Of a stretch of DNA of 18,369 nt, positions 7,039 to 14,103 are shown piece after piece. This DNA is from Candidatus Dadabacteria bacterium RIFCSPHIGHO2_12_FULL_53_21. Lineage in GTDB: Bacteria > Desulfobacterota_D > UBA1144 > Nemesobacterales > UBA2774. The stretch spans positions 1-18,369 of the forward strand of contig MFCJ01000021.1 in the NCBI GenBank assembly GCA_001775255.1, in the 5' to 3' direction. The notes below the pieces were generated by a model that was not told the DNA's origin, did not search any database, and saw only the letters and a program-made list of their open reading frames with translations. Position 1 is the first letter of the stretch; each line of letters starts with the position of its first letter. The position numbers and the translations under genes are program-made.

Positions 7039-7902
7039 TCAATACTGAAAGAAGCCCTTTCCGGATTTCCGCCCGAGCCAGCCGGCCCTGACCATTTGAC
7101 GGAGCAGAGGGGCGGCCCTGTACTTCGAATCCTGGAACTCCTTATAGAATACGTCCATCACGTCTATAGTGACGTCGAGACCGATGAGGTCTATGAGGGC
7201 GAGCGGGCCTATCGGCTGGTTCGTGCCGAGCTTCATGGCCTTGTCTATGTCCTCAGCCGTCCCGACGCCGTCAGAAAATGCGAACACGGCCTCGTTGAGC
7301 ATCGGTATGAGTATCCTGTTCACTATGAACCCCGGGATGTCCTTCGTCCTGACAGGCTCCTTCCCGAGAGCAGTTGCAAAATCGAAGGCGAACTCCGCGG
7401 TCTCGTCGGACGTGGCGAGCGTCTTGATTATCTCGACGAGCTTCATTACGGGCGCGGGATTAAAAAAGTGCATTCCGACTACCTTGTCGGGCCTCCCGGT
7501 TCCGACCGCGATCTCCACGATCGGCAGGGACGAGGTGTTGGTCGCGAGCACCACATCGGGCCCGGTCGATTCGTCGAGCTTCTTATAGATCTCCTTCTTA
7601 ACCTTCATATCCTCGAAGGCGGCCTCTATGACGAGGTCAACGTCCTTAAAATCCTCATATTTTGTGGTTGTTTTTATTCTCGATACTATGGATTTACTCT
7701 CTTCTTCGCTTATAGTCTCTTTCTTCACCAGCCTCCCTAGACTGCCCTCTATGGTTTTCATCCCCCTTCCGATAGCGGCTTCTGTTACATCCACCAGCAC
7801 AACCTGACGGCCGCTCGAAGCGACTACCTGTGCAATCCCCGAACCCATCGTTCCCGCGCCGACGACGCCCACTATCTTTATATCCTCCGCTTTTTTAGAC
7901 AT
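7039..7902 (-). CDS. hbd: 3-hydroxyacyl-CoA (3-hydroxybutyryl-CoA) dehydrogenase
   Basis: This 287-aa cytoplasmic enzyme oxidises or reduces 3-hydroxyacyl-CoA / 3-oxoacyl-CoA with NAD(H). The N-terminal Rossmann motif is GAGTMGSG (15-22), with the NAD-discriminating Asp in LVDV. Family catalytic residues are visible: S124 (TNTSS), H145 (GMHFFNPAPVMKLVEII) and N195 (PGFIVNR). The C-terminal helical dimerisation domain ends with GRKSGKGFF. The 282-290 aa length is that of stand-alone butyrate-type enzymes, not the multifunctional FadB. The start is firm: AGGAGG-type Shine-Dalgarno (plus-strand CCTCCTTTT about 7909-7917) precedes the ATG. The gene is single, with its own promoter and two palindromes upstream that suggest control by a repressor. 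Partner thiolase or crotonase genes are not in the window; the acyl-CoA carboxylase operon lies about 1 kb away. Confidence 0.95.
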   Translation of the reverse strand: MSKKAEDIKIVGVVGAGTMGSGIAQVVASSGRQVVLVDVTEAAIGRGMKTIEGSLGRLVKKETISEEESKSIVSRIKTTTKYEDFKDVDLVIEAAFEDMKVKKEIYKKLDESTGPDVVLATNTSSLPIVEIAVGTGRPDKVVGMHFFNPAPVMKLVEIIKTLATSDETAEFAFDFATALGKEPVRTKDIPGFIVNRILIPMLNEAVFAFSDGVGTAEDIDKAMKLGTNQPIGPLALIDLIGLDVTIDVMDVFYKEFQDSKYRAAPLLRQMVRAGWLGRKSGKGFFQY

Positions 7903-7920
7903 GGCACCCCTCCTTTTCTA

Positions 7921-7934
7921 TTCGCAGTTGCGAA
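7921..7934. promoter_or_regulatory. Palindromic operator candidate near hbd transcription start
   Basis: TTCGCA-GT-TGCGAA is a perfect 6-2-6 palindrome. It sits about 6-20 bases downstream of the predicted hbd start point and upstream of the Shine-Dalgarno, a typical place for a repressor to block transcription. It could alternatively form a small leader hairpin, although a two-base loop is sterically poor, which favours a protein site. Confidence 0.45.
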
Positions 7935-7946
7935 ATCTAGGGATTT

Positions 7947-7973
7947 ATTATACCCAACTGATAATTTTATCAA
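7947..7973 (-). promoter_or_regulatory. Promoter of hbd with overlapping palindrome
   Basis: On the minus strand TTGATA (7973-7968) and TATAAT (7952-7947) are separated by 15 bp. A second perfect palindrome, TGATAA-TT-TTATCA (7959-7972, plus-strand reading), overlaps the -35 box and spacer. Predicted transcription start is near 7940. Confidence 0.55.
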
Positions 7974-8050
7974 GTTTCCCGTTCCTGACCCCCTACACAC
8001 ATAAAGACAGCCGATTTGAAAGAGCCTCGTTACCAAATTAAAATACCCCG

Positions 8051-8647
8051 ATGAAGGTCATCGGCATCACGGGGAATATAGCCTCCGGCAAGAGCACCGT
8101 CGCACGGATGTTCGAAGCGCTCGGCGCGAGGATAATCGACGCCGACGAGATCGCGCGAATAGTGGTCGAGCCCGGCGAGCCGGCATGGAAGGAGATCGTG
8201 GGCGAGTTCGGGAAAGACATTCTCGAACCCGGCGGTGCGATAGACAGGAAAAGACTCGGGGACATCGTCTTCGGCGACGAAGCCAGACGGAAGAGGCTCA
8301 ACGAGATCACGCACCCGAGGATAATGGAGAGGATAAGGGGGCTCGTCCGGGGGTACGAAAAGGAAAAAGCGCCTGTCGTGATGATCGAAGCCGCTCTAAT
8401 AGTGGAGAAGGGGGGGCTAAAGGACTTGATAGACGCCCTTATAGTCGTCACGGCGGACGAAGAGACCCAGATCAGGAGGCTCATGGAGGGGAAGGGCTAT
8501 TCGAGGGAAGAAGCTGTCTCGAGACTCAGGGCGCAGATGCCCGCCCGGGAAAAGATGATACACGGAGACTATATAATAGATAACTCGGGGTCCCTCGAGG
8601 ATACGCGCGCCCGGGCAAAAGCCGTCTCGGAAGCGATCGGCTTTTAA
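8051..8647 (+). CDS. coaE: Dephospho-CoA kinase
   Basis: This 198-aa cytoplasmic kinase carries out the last step of coenzyme A synthesis, phosphorylating the 3'-hydroxyl of dephospho-CoA. The P-loop is TGNIASGKST (7-16), followed by the family DADEIAR motif (30-36), EAALIVEKGG in place of the usual P-L-L-F-E segment, and a lid region with RLMEGKGYSREEAVSRL and the Q-M-P motif (AQMPAREK). The C-terminus has the expected IDNSGS. Length is typical (~200 aa). No Shine-Dalgarno is visible before the ATG, but the glycine-rich loop at residue 7 fixes the N-terminus. It lies 218 bp before the acyl-CoA carboxylase operon, on the same strand. Confidence 0.95.
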   Translation: MKVIGITGNIASGKSTVARMFEALGARIIDADEIARIVVEPGEPAWKEIVGEFGKDILEPGGAIDRKRLGDIVFGDEARRKRLNEITHPRIMERIRGLVRGYEKEKAPVVMIEAALIVEKGGLKDLIDALIVVTADEETQIRRLMEGKGYSREEAVSRLRAQMPAREKMIHGDYIIDNSGSLEDTRARAKAVSEAIGF

Positions 8648-8742
8648 GACCGGGGCCGCACACATATGAGCGATTAGGGCTTTACCGGAAATATCGAACT
8701 TTATGCCCGTCCCCCCTTCCCGCTCACCCGTCCCCCGGAAGC

Positions 8743-8770
8743 GCCTGACAAATTCCTTATATTTTCAGGC
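8743..8770. repeat. Inverted repeat upstream of the acyl-CoA carboxylase operon
   Basis: GCCTGA (8743-8748) and TCAGGC (8765-8770) are perfect complements. With one bulged C the stem continues as AAA/TTT, giving about nine pairs around an AT-rich loop. No T-run follows, so it is a weak terminator candidate for coaE; an operator for the downstream operon is equally possible. Confidence 0.35.
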
Positions 8771-8865
8771 TACATATGCAAACCCCGCATACGCCCCCAA
8801 ACTTGCCAATTAGATATTTACATAGTATTTTTTTGGATTCTCAAGAACCTTCAAAGGAGCCGATA

Positions 8866-10410
8866 ATGAAGGACAAAATTGCCGTACTCGAAGAAAAGGA
8901 AAGAGAGGCCGAAGCCGGGGGCGGCGAAGCGAGGACAGAGAAACAACACGAAATCGGCAAACTCACCGCGAGAGAAAGAATCGACCTGCTGCTGGATAAG
9001 AACACCTTCGTAGAACTCGACAAATTCGTCGTTCACAGATGCACCGATTTCGGTATGGACAGTAAAAAGTTCCTCGGGGACGGTGTCGTCACCGGGTACG
9101 GGAAAATAGACGGCAGACAGGTCTTCGTCTACGCCCAGGACTTTACGGTATTCGGCGGCTCGCTCGGGATGGTCCACGGAAAGAAGATATGCAAGGTGAT
9201 GGACCTCGCCATGCAGGTAGGCTCTCCGATAGTCGGCTTGAACGACTCCGGGGGCGCCAGGATACAGGAAGGCGTGGAGAGCCTCGGCGGATACGGGGAG
9301 ATATTCTGCAGGAACGTGCTCGCATCGGGCGTCATACCGCAGATATCGGCTGTGATGGGGCCCTGCGCCGGGGGCGCGGTATATTCCCCCGCGATAACCG
9401 ATTTCACGGTCATGGTCAGGAATACGAGCTACATGTTCATCACCGGGCCCGACGTGATTAAGGCTGTGACGCACGAGGAAGTAAATTCCGAAGAGCTGGG
9501 CGGCGCCATGGTGCACAACGCGAGGAGCGGTGTCGCACATTTCGCGGTCGAGGACGACAAGGAATGCATAGCGCTTATAAAAGAACTCCTGAGCTTCCTC
9601 CCTTCGAATAATCTGGAAGACCCTCCTAGAACCCCGACAGCCGACCCTTCCGACAGGAGGGCGACCGCCTTGAGGGCGATAGTCCCCGAAAACCCGAACA
9701 AACCATACGACGTTAAAGACGTTTTCAACGCGGTAGTCGACGAAGGCTACTTTTTCGAGGTTCAGGAACATTACGCTCAAAACATAGTGATAGGGTTCGC
9801 CCGGATGGCGGGCAGGGTGATCGGCATAGTCGGGAACCAGCCCAATATACTCGCCGGGTGTCTCGACATAGACGCCTCCGTAAAAGCCGGGAGATTCGTG
9901 AGGTTCTGCGACTGCTTTAATATCCCCATACTCACCTTCGAAGACGTGCCGGGCTTCCTGCCGGGCACGTCGCAGGAGTGGGGCGGCATCATAAAGCACG
10001 GGGCCAAGCTCCTCTACGCTTATAGCGAAGCGACGGTCCCGAGGGTCACTGTCATTACGAGGAAGGCCTACGGCGGGGCGTACGACGTCATGTCGTCAAA
10101 ACACGTCAGGGGCGATATAGTGATGGCGTACCCGACCGCGGAGATCGCTGTGATGGGCTCCGACGGGGCCGTCAATATAATTTCGCGCGCCCAGATAATG
10201 CAGGCCGAGGACCCGGAGGCGGAGAGGGCGAGACTCATCGAGGAATATAAAGAAAGGTTCGCAAACCCTTACAGGGCCGCAGACCTCGGCTTCGTCGATG
10301 AGGTCATAAGGCCCGAGGATACGAGGCCGAGGGTAATCTCGGCGTTCGAGATGCTGGACGGTAAAAGGCAGTCGAACCCCCCGAAAAAGCACGGGAACAT
10401 ACCACTTTAA
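8866..10410 (+). CDS. pccB: Acyl-CoA (propionyl-CoA) carboxylase carboxyltransferase (beta) subunit
   Basis: This 514-aa protein is the carboxyltransferase of a biotin-dependent acyl-CoA carboxylase and moves CO2 from carboxybiotin to an acyl-CoA. It has two crotonase-fold halves. The N-terminal half contains GGSLGMVHGKKI, NDSGGARIQEG and GPCAGGAVYSPAITD, which form the acyl-CoA oxyanion site. The C-terminal half contains DVPGFLPGTSQEWGGII, ITRKAYGGAYDVM and YPTAEIAVMG for biotin binding. This pattern and the length match propionyl-CoA carboxylase beta or methylmalonyl-CoA decarboxylase alpha better than AccA/AccD. I place the start at 8866 because AAAGGAG (8853-8859) precedes it by 6 nt and MKDKIAVLEEKEREAE is the usual family N-terminus; an in-frame ATG at 8776 has no such site. 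It begins a three-gene operon with the biotin carboxylase and carrier. Propionyl-CoA is the likely substrate; acetyl-CoA is not excluded. Confidence 0.93.
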   Translation: MKDKIAVLEEKEREAEAGGGEARTEKQHEIGKLTARERIDLLLDKNTFVELDKFVVHRCTDFGMDSKKFLGDGVVTGYGKIDGRQVFVYAQDFTVFGGSLGMVHGKKICKVMDLAMQVGSPIVGLNDSGGARIQEGVESLGGYGEIFCRNVLASGVIPQISAVMGPCAGGAVYSPAITDFTVMVRNTSYMFITGPDVIKAVTHEEVNSEELGGAMVHNARSGVAHFAVEDDKECIALIKELLSFLPSNNLEDPPRTPTADPSDRRATALRAIVPENPNKPYDVKDVFNAVVDEGYFFEVQEHYAQNIVIGFARMAGRVIGIVGNQPNILAGCLDIDASVKAGRFVRFCDCFNIPILTFEDVPGFLPGTSQEWGGIIKHGAKLLYAYSEATVPRVTVITRKAYGGAYDVMSSKHVRGDIVMAYPTAEIAVMGSDGAVNIISRAQIMQAEDPEAERARLIEEYKERFANPYRAADLGFVDEVIRPEDTRPRVISAFEMLDGKRQSNPPKKHGNIPL

Positions 10411-10427
10411 TATCAAAGGATTATCGA

Positions 10428-11921
10428 ATGTTTAAAAAAGTTCTCATAGCCAACAGAGGGGAAATCGCGGTCAGGATAATACGGGCGTGCAGGGACATGG
10501 GCATAAGCACCGTTGCCGTATATTCCGACGCCGACAGGCGCTCCCTTCACGTCGCTCTCGCGGACGAGGCCTACCACATCGGAGGCTCGACCCCCGGAGA
10601 GAGCTATCTGAATAAAGAGAAAATAATAGGCGCCGCAAAAAAGTCAGGCGCCGAAGCCATACACCCGGGATTCGGATTCCTTTCGGAGAACGAGTCGTTC
10701 GCCGACATGTGTGAAAAATCGGGCATCGTGTTCATCGGGCCGTCGCCCGAGGCGATACGCCTGATGGGGGATAAAATCACGGCGAGAAAGATTGCCCACG
10801 ACGTTAAAGTGCCGCTCGTACCCGGCTCGGACGGGGCTGTGAGCGACGTCGAGGCATCCGTGATCGCCGCCGAGATCGGTTATCCGGTGATGATCAAGGC
10901 ATCGGCCGGAGGCGGCGGAAAGGGGATGAGGCTCGTGAGGGGCAAGGACGATTTCGAAAGCTCTCTCCGTATGGCAAGGAGCGAGGCCCGTTCCGCTTTC
11001 GGTGACGATTCGGTTTTCGTCGAGAGGTTTATCGAGCGCCCTAGGCACATAGAGATACAGATCATCGCCGACTCAGAGGGCAATACTCTTTACTTATTCG
11101 AGCGTGAATGCTCGATCCAGAGAAGACACCAGAAGGTAATCGAAGAAGCCCCGTCGTCCGCCATCAGCTCGAGGACGCGGAAGAAAATGGGCGAGGTCGC
11201 GGTGAGGATCGCGAAGGCGGTGAAATACAAGGGGGCAGGCACGATCGAGTTCATCATGGACCAGAGCCAGGATTTCTACTTCCTCGAGATGAACACCAGG
11301 GTCCAGGTAGAGCATCCGGTGACCGAGATGATAACGGGCTTCGATATAGTGAAATGGATGATAAGGATCGCCGCCGGTGAGAAGCTCCCCTTCAAACAGA
11401 AAAACATCGTCATGAAGGGACACGCGCTCGAGTGCAGGGTCTACGCCGAGAACCCGGAAACGAATTTCCTCCCGTCCCCCGGAGTTATCGAATACCTGAG
11501 GACTCCGAGCGGCCCCGGTATAAGAAACGATTCCTCCATATATAACGGCTGCGAAATCACGTCCTATTATGACCCTATGCTGTCCAAGCTCATAGTCTGG
11601 GCGGACTCGAGAGAAGCCGCGATCAGGAAGATGGAATCGGCGCTCAGGGAATACATAGTGCTCGGCGTGAAAACGAACATCGGATTCCTCATCCGAGTTA
11701 TGAACAATGACGAATTCCGGAAAGGAAAGATCGATACCGGGTTTATAGAAAGGCACCCGGAACTATTAAAACCGCCGGTACTGCAAATAGAACCGGCGTT
11801 GATAGCAGCAGCGCTCTCGATGAGCAGTGCCGAAAGCGCCGGTCAGCCGGCGCAGAAGCCGGCTTCGAACTGGAAGCTCTTCGGCAGAAGATCCGGAGTA
11901 TCCAGGAGCCCCCTTGCATGA
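10428..11921 (+). CDS. Acyl-CoA carboxylase biotin carboxylase subunit
   Basis: This 497-aa ATP-grasp enzyme carboxylates the biotin on the carrier protein using bicarbonate and ATP. It opens with KVLIANRGEIAVRIIRA, then HPGFGFLSEN (79-88), the ATP-binding glycine loop GGGGKGM (161-167), QRRHQK (231-236) and the metal and bicarbonate site FLEMNTRVQVEHPVTE (285-300). The catalytic core ends near residue 450. The remaining ~45 residues are Ala/Ser/Pro-rich with no domain I recognise. In many propionyl-CoA carboxylases the core continues into a BT linker and biotin domain; here those are a separate protein encoded by the next gene. The start has AAAGGA at 10415-10420, 7 nt upstream, and the gene lies 17 bp after pccB. 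Its stop overlaps the next ATG by 4 bp. Confidence 0.95.
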   Translation: MFKKVLIANRGEIAVRIIRACRDMGISTVAVYSDADRRSLHVALADEAYHIGGSTPGESYLNKEKIIGAAKKSGAEAIHPGFGFLSENESFADMCEKSGIVFIGPSPEAIRLMGDKITARKIAHDVKVPLVPGSDGAVSDVEASVIAAEIGYPVMIKASAGGGGKGMRLVRGKDDFESSLRMARSEARSAFGDDSVFVERFIERPRHIEIQIIADSEGNTLYLFERECSIQRRHQKVIEEAPSSAISSRTRKKMGEVAVRIAKAVKYKGAGTIEFIMDQSQDFYFLEMNTRVQVEHPVTEMITGFDIVKWMIRIAAGEKLPFKQKNIVMKGHALECRVYAENPETNFLPSPGVIEYLRTPSGPGIRNDSSIYNGCEITSYYDPMLSKLIVWADSREAAIRKMESALREYIVLGVKTNIGFLIRVMNNDEFRKGKIDTGFIERHPELLKPPVLQIEPALIAAALSMSSAESAGQPAQKPASNWKLFGRRSGVSRSPLA

Positions 11922-12412
11922 CATACACCTTTAAAATCCGAGACCAAATCTATAAGATCACCCTCGAGAAAGAAGACGGCCAGCTGCAAGTTGAAATCGA
12001 GGGGAGAAGCATCCCCGTGGACTTCGAGAAAATCGAGGACGACCTTTATTCGGTGCTGATAGACGGCAAGTCCGTGAGCATAGGGGTCTTCAGAAAGGGC
12101 AAGAAGGTGCAGGTCTTCATAGAAGGCGAGCTCTACGAGCTCGAAGCCGTATCCGAGAGGGAGCAGCGCAAGACCTCACACATCGTCTCGGGCATCCAGG
12201 AGATAAAGTCGCCGATGCCGAGCAGGGTCGTGAAGATACTGAAGGGCGAAGGCGACGAAGTCGCGCCCGACGAGGGCCTTATCGTGGTCGAAGCCATGAA
12301 GATGGAGAGCGAGCTCAAGTCCCCGATCGCGGGAAAGGTCAAGAACGTGATGGTCAAGGAAGGAGACGCAGTCGAATCGGGGGCCGTACTCCTCGTGGTC
12401 TCCTCCGAATAA
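11918..12412 (+). CDS. Biotin carboxyl carrier protein of acyl-CoA carboxylase
   Basis: This 164-aa protein carries the biotin that shuttles CO2 between the carboxylase and carboxyltransferase subunits. The C-terminal ~75 residues form the biotinyl domain, with the biotinylation motif EAMKMES and target K128; flanking SPMPSRVVKIL and SPIAGKVK are the paired beta-hairpins of this fold. The first ~80 residues are beta-rich, for example GRSIPVDFEKIEDDLYSVLI and GKKVQVFIEGELYELE. They resemble the BT (alpha-beta tethering) domain that precedes biotin in single-chain propionyl-CoA carboxylase alpha. So this gene plus the previous one looks like a split alpha subunit. Translation is coupled through the ATGA overlap at 11918-11921. 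No hairpin terminator is obvious after the stop. Confidence 0.93.
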   Translation: MTYTFKIRDQIYKITLEKEDGQLQVEIEGRSIPVDFEKIEDDLYSVLIDGKSVSIGVFRKGKKVQVFIEGELYELEAVSEREQRKTSHIVSGIQEIKSPMPSRVVKILKGEGDEVAPDEGLIVVEAMKMESELKSPIAGKVKNVMVKEGDAVESGAVLLVVSSE

Positions 12413-12481
12413 ACCCTTTTTATTACCCGTCCTAACAACACCGGCGACGAAACGAGCCCTCACCCTCGCTCAAACCCCTCC

Positions 12482-13051
12482 TCACTCTTCGGGAGAGGAC
12501 AGAGGCCCCGAGCCGCCCGGATTTCTTGTCCAAACCGTTCCGTTACTCCACCTGATCCTGGTGGCGTCGTTATTCACGTTTCCGGATATGCCGAGGGACG
12601 GTATGTACAGCTCGCGGCTGCTCTTCGCATAACCGTCGCTCGTCTGGCCGCTCTCGTTCGTGATGCTGAACCTCCACCCGTTGTCATAGACCTGTATGGA
12701 GGTCGGGCTGTTGTTGTGATACCAGGTGCCGCTTATATGGGTTTTGCCGCTCGGATACCTGGTCCAGGTAGTGTTGTTCGACCATGAGATCTGAGTACCC
12801 CCGTTCTGGATATTGCCGACTACGTTCCAGCCGGGGACCTTTATCTGCCAGGGATTCACGAAATGACCCACGGCCCTGTCGCCGCTTTCGTTTATCAATA
12901 CTACATTTGTGAAGTCCTTCACGTTTATATGGGTCTGCGTACTATCGTGGTACCAGATTCCGCTGATTCCGAAATCCTGGGAAGACGATATAAGGGGCGT
13001 TAAGAATAAAACCGCAAGGAATACCAGCGATGACATTATTACATTACGCAT
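12482..13051 (-). CDS. Secreted protein of two tandem ~70-aa repeats
   Basis: I do not recognise a named family for this 189-aa protein. Residues 1-24 are a Sec signal peptide (hydrophobic core VFLAVLFLTPL, then SSSQ). The mature part is two copies of one Trp-rich unit: 29-98, from ISGIWYH to TTWTR, and 106-176, from ISGTWYH to TVWTR. Both share NESG in the middle, then a Val/Ile-x-GN segment, and end S/R-W-S-N-x-T-x-WTR. The alternating polar/hydrophobic pattern suggests all-beta repeats, such as a small propeller- or barrel-like lectin or surface module. A short Pro/Gly/Ser tail follows. The start is firm: GGAGG (13065-13061 on the minus strand) lies 9 nt before the ATG. The gene sits downstream of rsmA on the same strand (62 bp) and may be read through from it. 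Confidence 0.85.
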   Translation of the reverse strand: MRNVIMSSLVFLAVLFLTPLISSSQDFGISGIWYHDSTQTHINVKDFTNVVLINESGDRAVGHFVNPWQIKVPGWNVVGNIQNGGTQISWSNNTTWTRYPSGKTHISGTWYHNNSPTSIQVYDNGWRFSITNESGQTSDGYAKSSRELYIPSLGISGNVNNDATRIRWSNGTVWTRNPGGSGPLSSPEE

Positions 13052-13113
13052 ATTATTAATCCTCCACTATGGTGAATTATTAAACAGAAGGAATTATATT
13101 ACTTCCCGAAGAC

Positions 13114-13998
13114 TCATTCAATGCCCGGGGAAGAGTCCGGAACCACCTCGGTTTTATGACCGCGCATTACCTCTTCCGCCAGCATGCCGAATTCTTCTAT
13201 GGTCAGGGTCTCGGCGCGTCTCGACCTGTCTATACCGCACGAGGCCAGCACGCTCTCCACTACTTCCTTCGGTAATAACGACCGGAGTGAATTACCGAGC
13301 ATCTTCCTCCTCGATGAGAACGCTGCCCTCAGCACCCTCTCGTGAAGCCGCTCGTCCGACACCGGGACCCTCGGCCGGGCGAGGGGAACGAACTTGAGGA
13401 CGGCCGAATCGACTTTCGGCTTCGGCCAGAATGCGGAGGGCGGAACGCGGAACACCATCTTAACATCCATGTACGTTTGAAGGAGCACGGACAACGAGCC
13501 GTATTTCCTGCCGCCGGGCGAGGCGGTAATCCTCTCCCCCACTTCGAGCTGAAGCATCAGTATAAGGGACGAGAACATGCCGCGGTCCCTGAGTAGCTTT
13601 ATAAGGACGGGCGTCGATATGCTGTAGGGGAGGTTGGAAACTACTTTCATCTTCCTGCCCCTATAGAAATCCCTGTAATCGAGCTTGAGGCAGTCGCCCT
13701 GAATAACCTCGGTTCCGGGATAGCCGTCCAGGAGCTCGCGCAAATGGCTTATCACCCGTTCGTCTTTCTCGACCGCTACCACTCTACCGGCCGCCTCGGC
13801 GAGCGCGAGAGTAAGCGCTCCCATGCCGGGACCGATTTCGAGTACCTCGTCCTCACCCGAAATCTCCGCCGTCTCGACGATCCTGTCTATCACCCTCCGG
13901 TCAGTAATAAAATTCTGACCGAGGCTCTTTCTCGGAAATGTCTTCCCGCCGTAGAAAAATTCCCTGGGGTCGAGCTCTTTTCTTCGTTCGTCCGTCAT
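13114..13998 (-). CDS. rsmA: 16S rRNA (adenine-1518/1519-N6)-dimethyltransferase
   Basis: This 294-aa methyltransferase (also KsgA) dimethylates two adjacent adenosines in the 3'-terminal helix of 16S rRNA during 30S assembly, using S-adenosylmethionine. The N-terminal signature is FPRKSLGQNF (21-30). The SAM-binding motif I is EIGPGMG (54-60), motif II ends in VEKD, and the catalytic motif IV is NLPY (122-125) followed by SISTPV. PPSAFWPKPKVDSAV and the C-terminal helical domain with FSSRRKMLGNSL are typical. The N-terminal ~18 residues (MTDERRKELDPREFFYGG) extend beyond the E. coli protein, so a later start is possible, although no better ribosome site is seen. It lies 105 bp after the diguanylate cyclase gene on the same strand. 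Confidence 0.96.
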   Translation of the reverse strand: MTDERRKELDPREFFYGGKTFPRKSLGQNFITDRRVIDRIVETAEISGEDEVLEIGPGMGALTLALAEAAGRVVAVEKDERVISHLRELLDGYPGTEVIQGDCLKLDYRDFYRGRKMKVVSNLPYSISTPVLIKLLRDRGMFSSLILMLQLEVGERITASPGGRKYGSLSVLLQTYMDVKMVFRVPPSAFWPKPKVDSAVLKFVPLARPRVPVSDERLHERVLRAAFSSRRKMLGNSLRSLLPKEVVESVLASCGIDRSRRAETLTIEEFGMLAEEVMRGHKTEVVPDSSPGIE

Positions 13999-14103
13999 GT
14001 ATTACCGGGAAAAGTGAATATGAGGAAGTATAACTATTAACTTCGGGGACTGCATAAACTACCGGAATCAAATACAGCCCTTGGAGAATGTCTTTGCCCG
14101 GCT

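Noticed and set aside
8776..8865. Upstream in-frame ATG extending pccB by 30 residues
   Set aside because: The extension lacks a ribosome site and resembles no carboxyltransferase N-terminus; AAAGGAG before 8866 fixes the start.
8851..9999. Long minus-strand reading (382 codons) opposite pccB
   Set aside because: It lies wholly antisense to a well-supported carboxyltransferase gene, has no family-like motifs, and is explained by the codon bias of the plus-strand gene.
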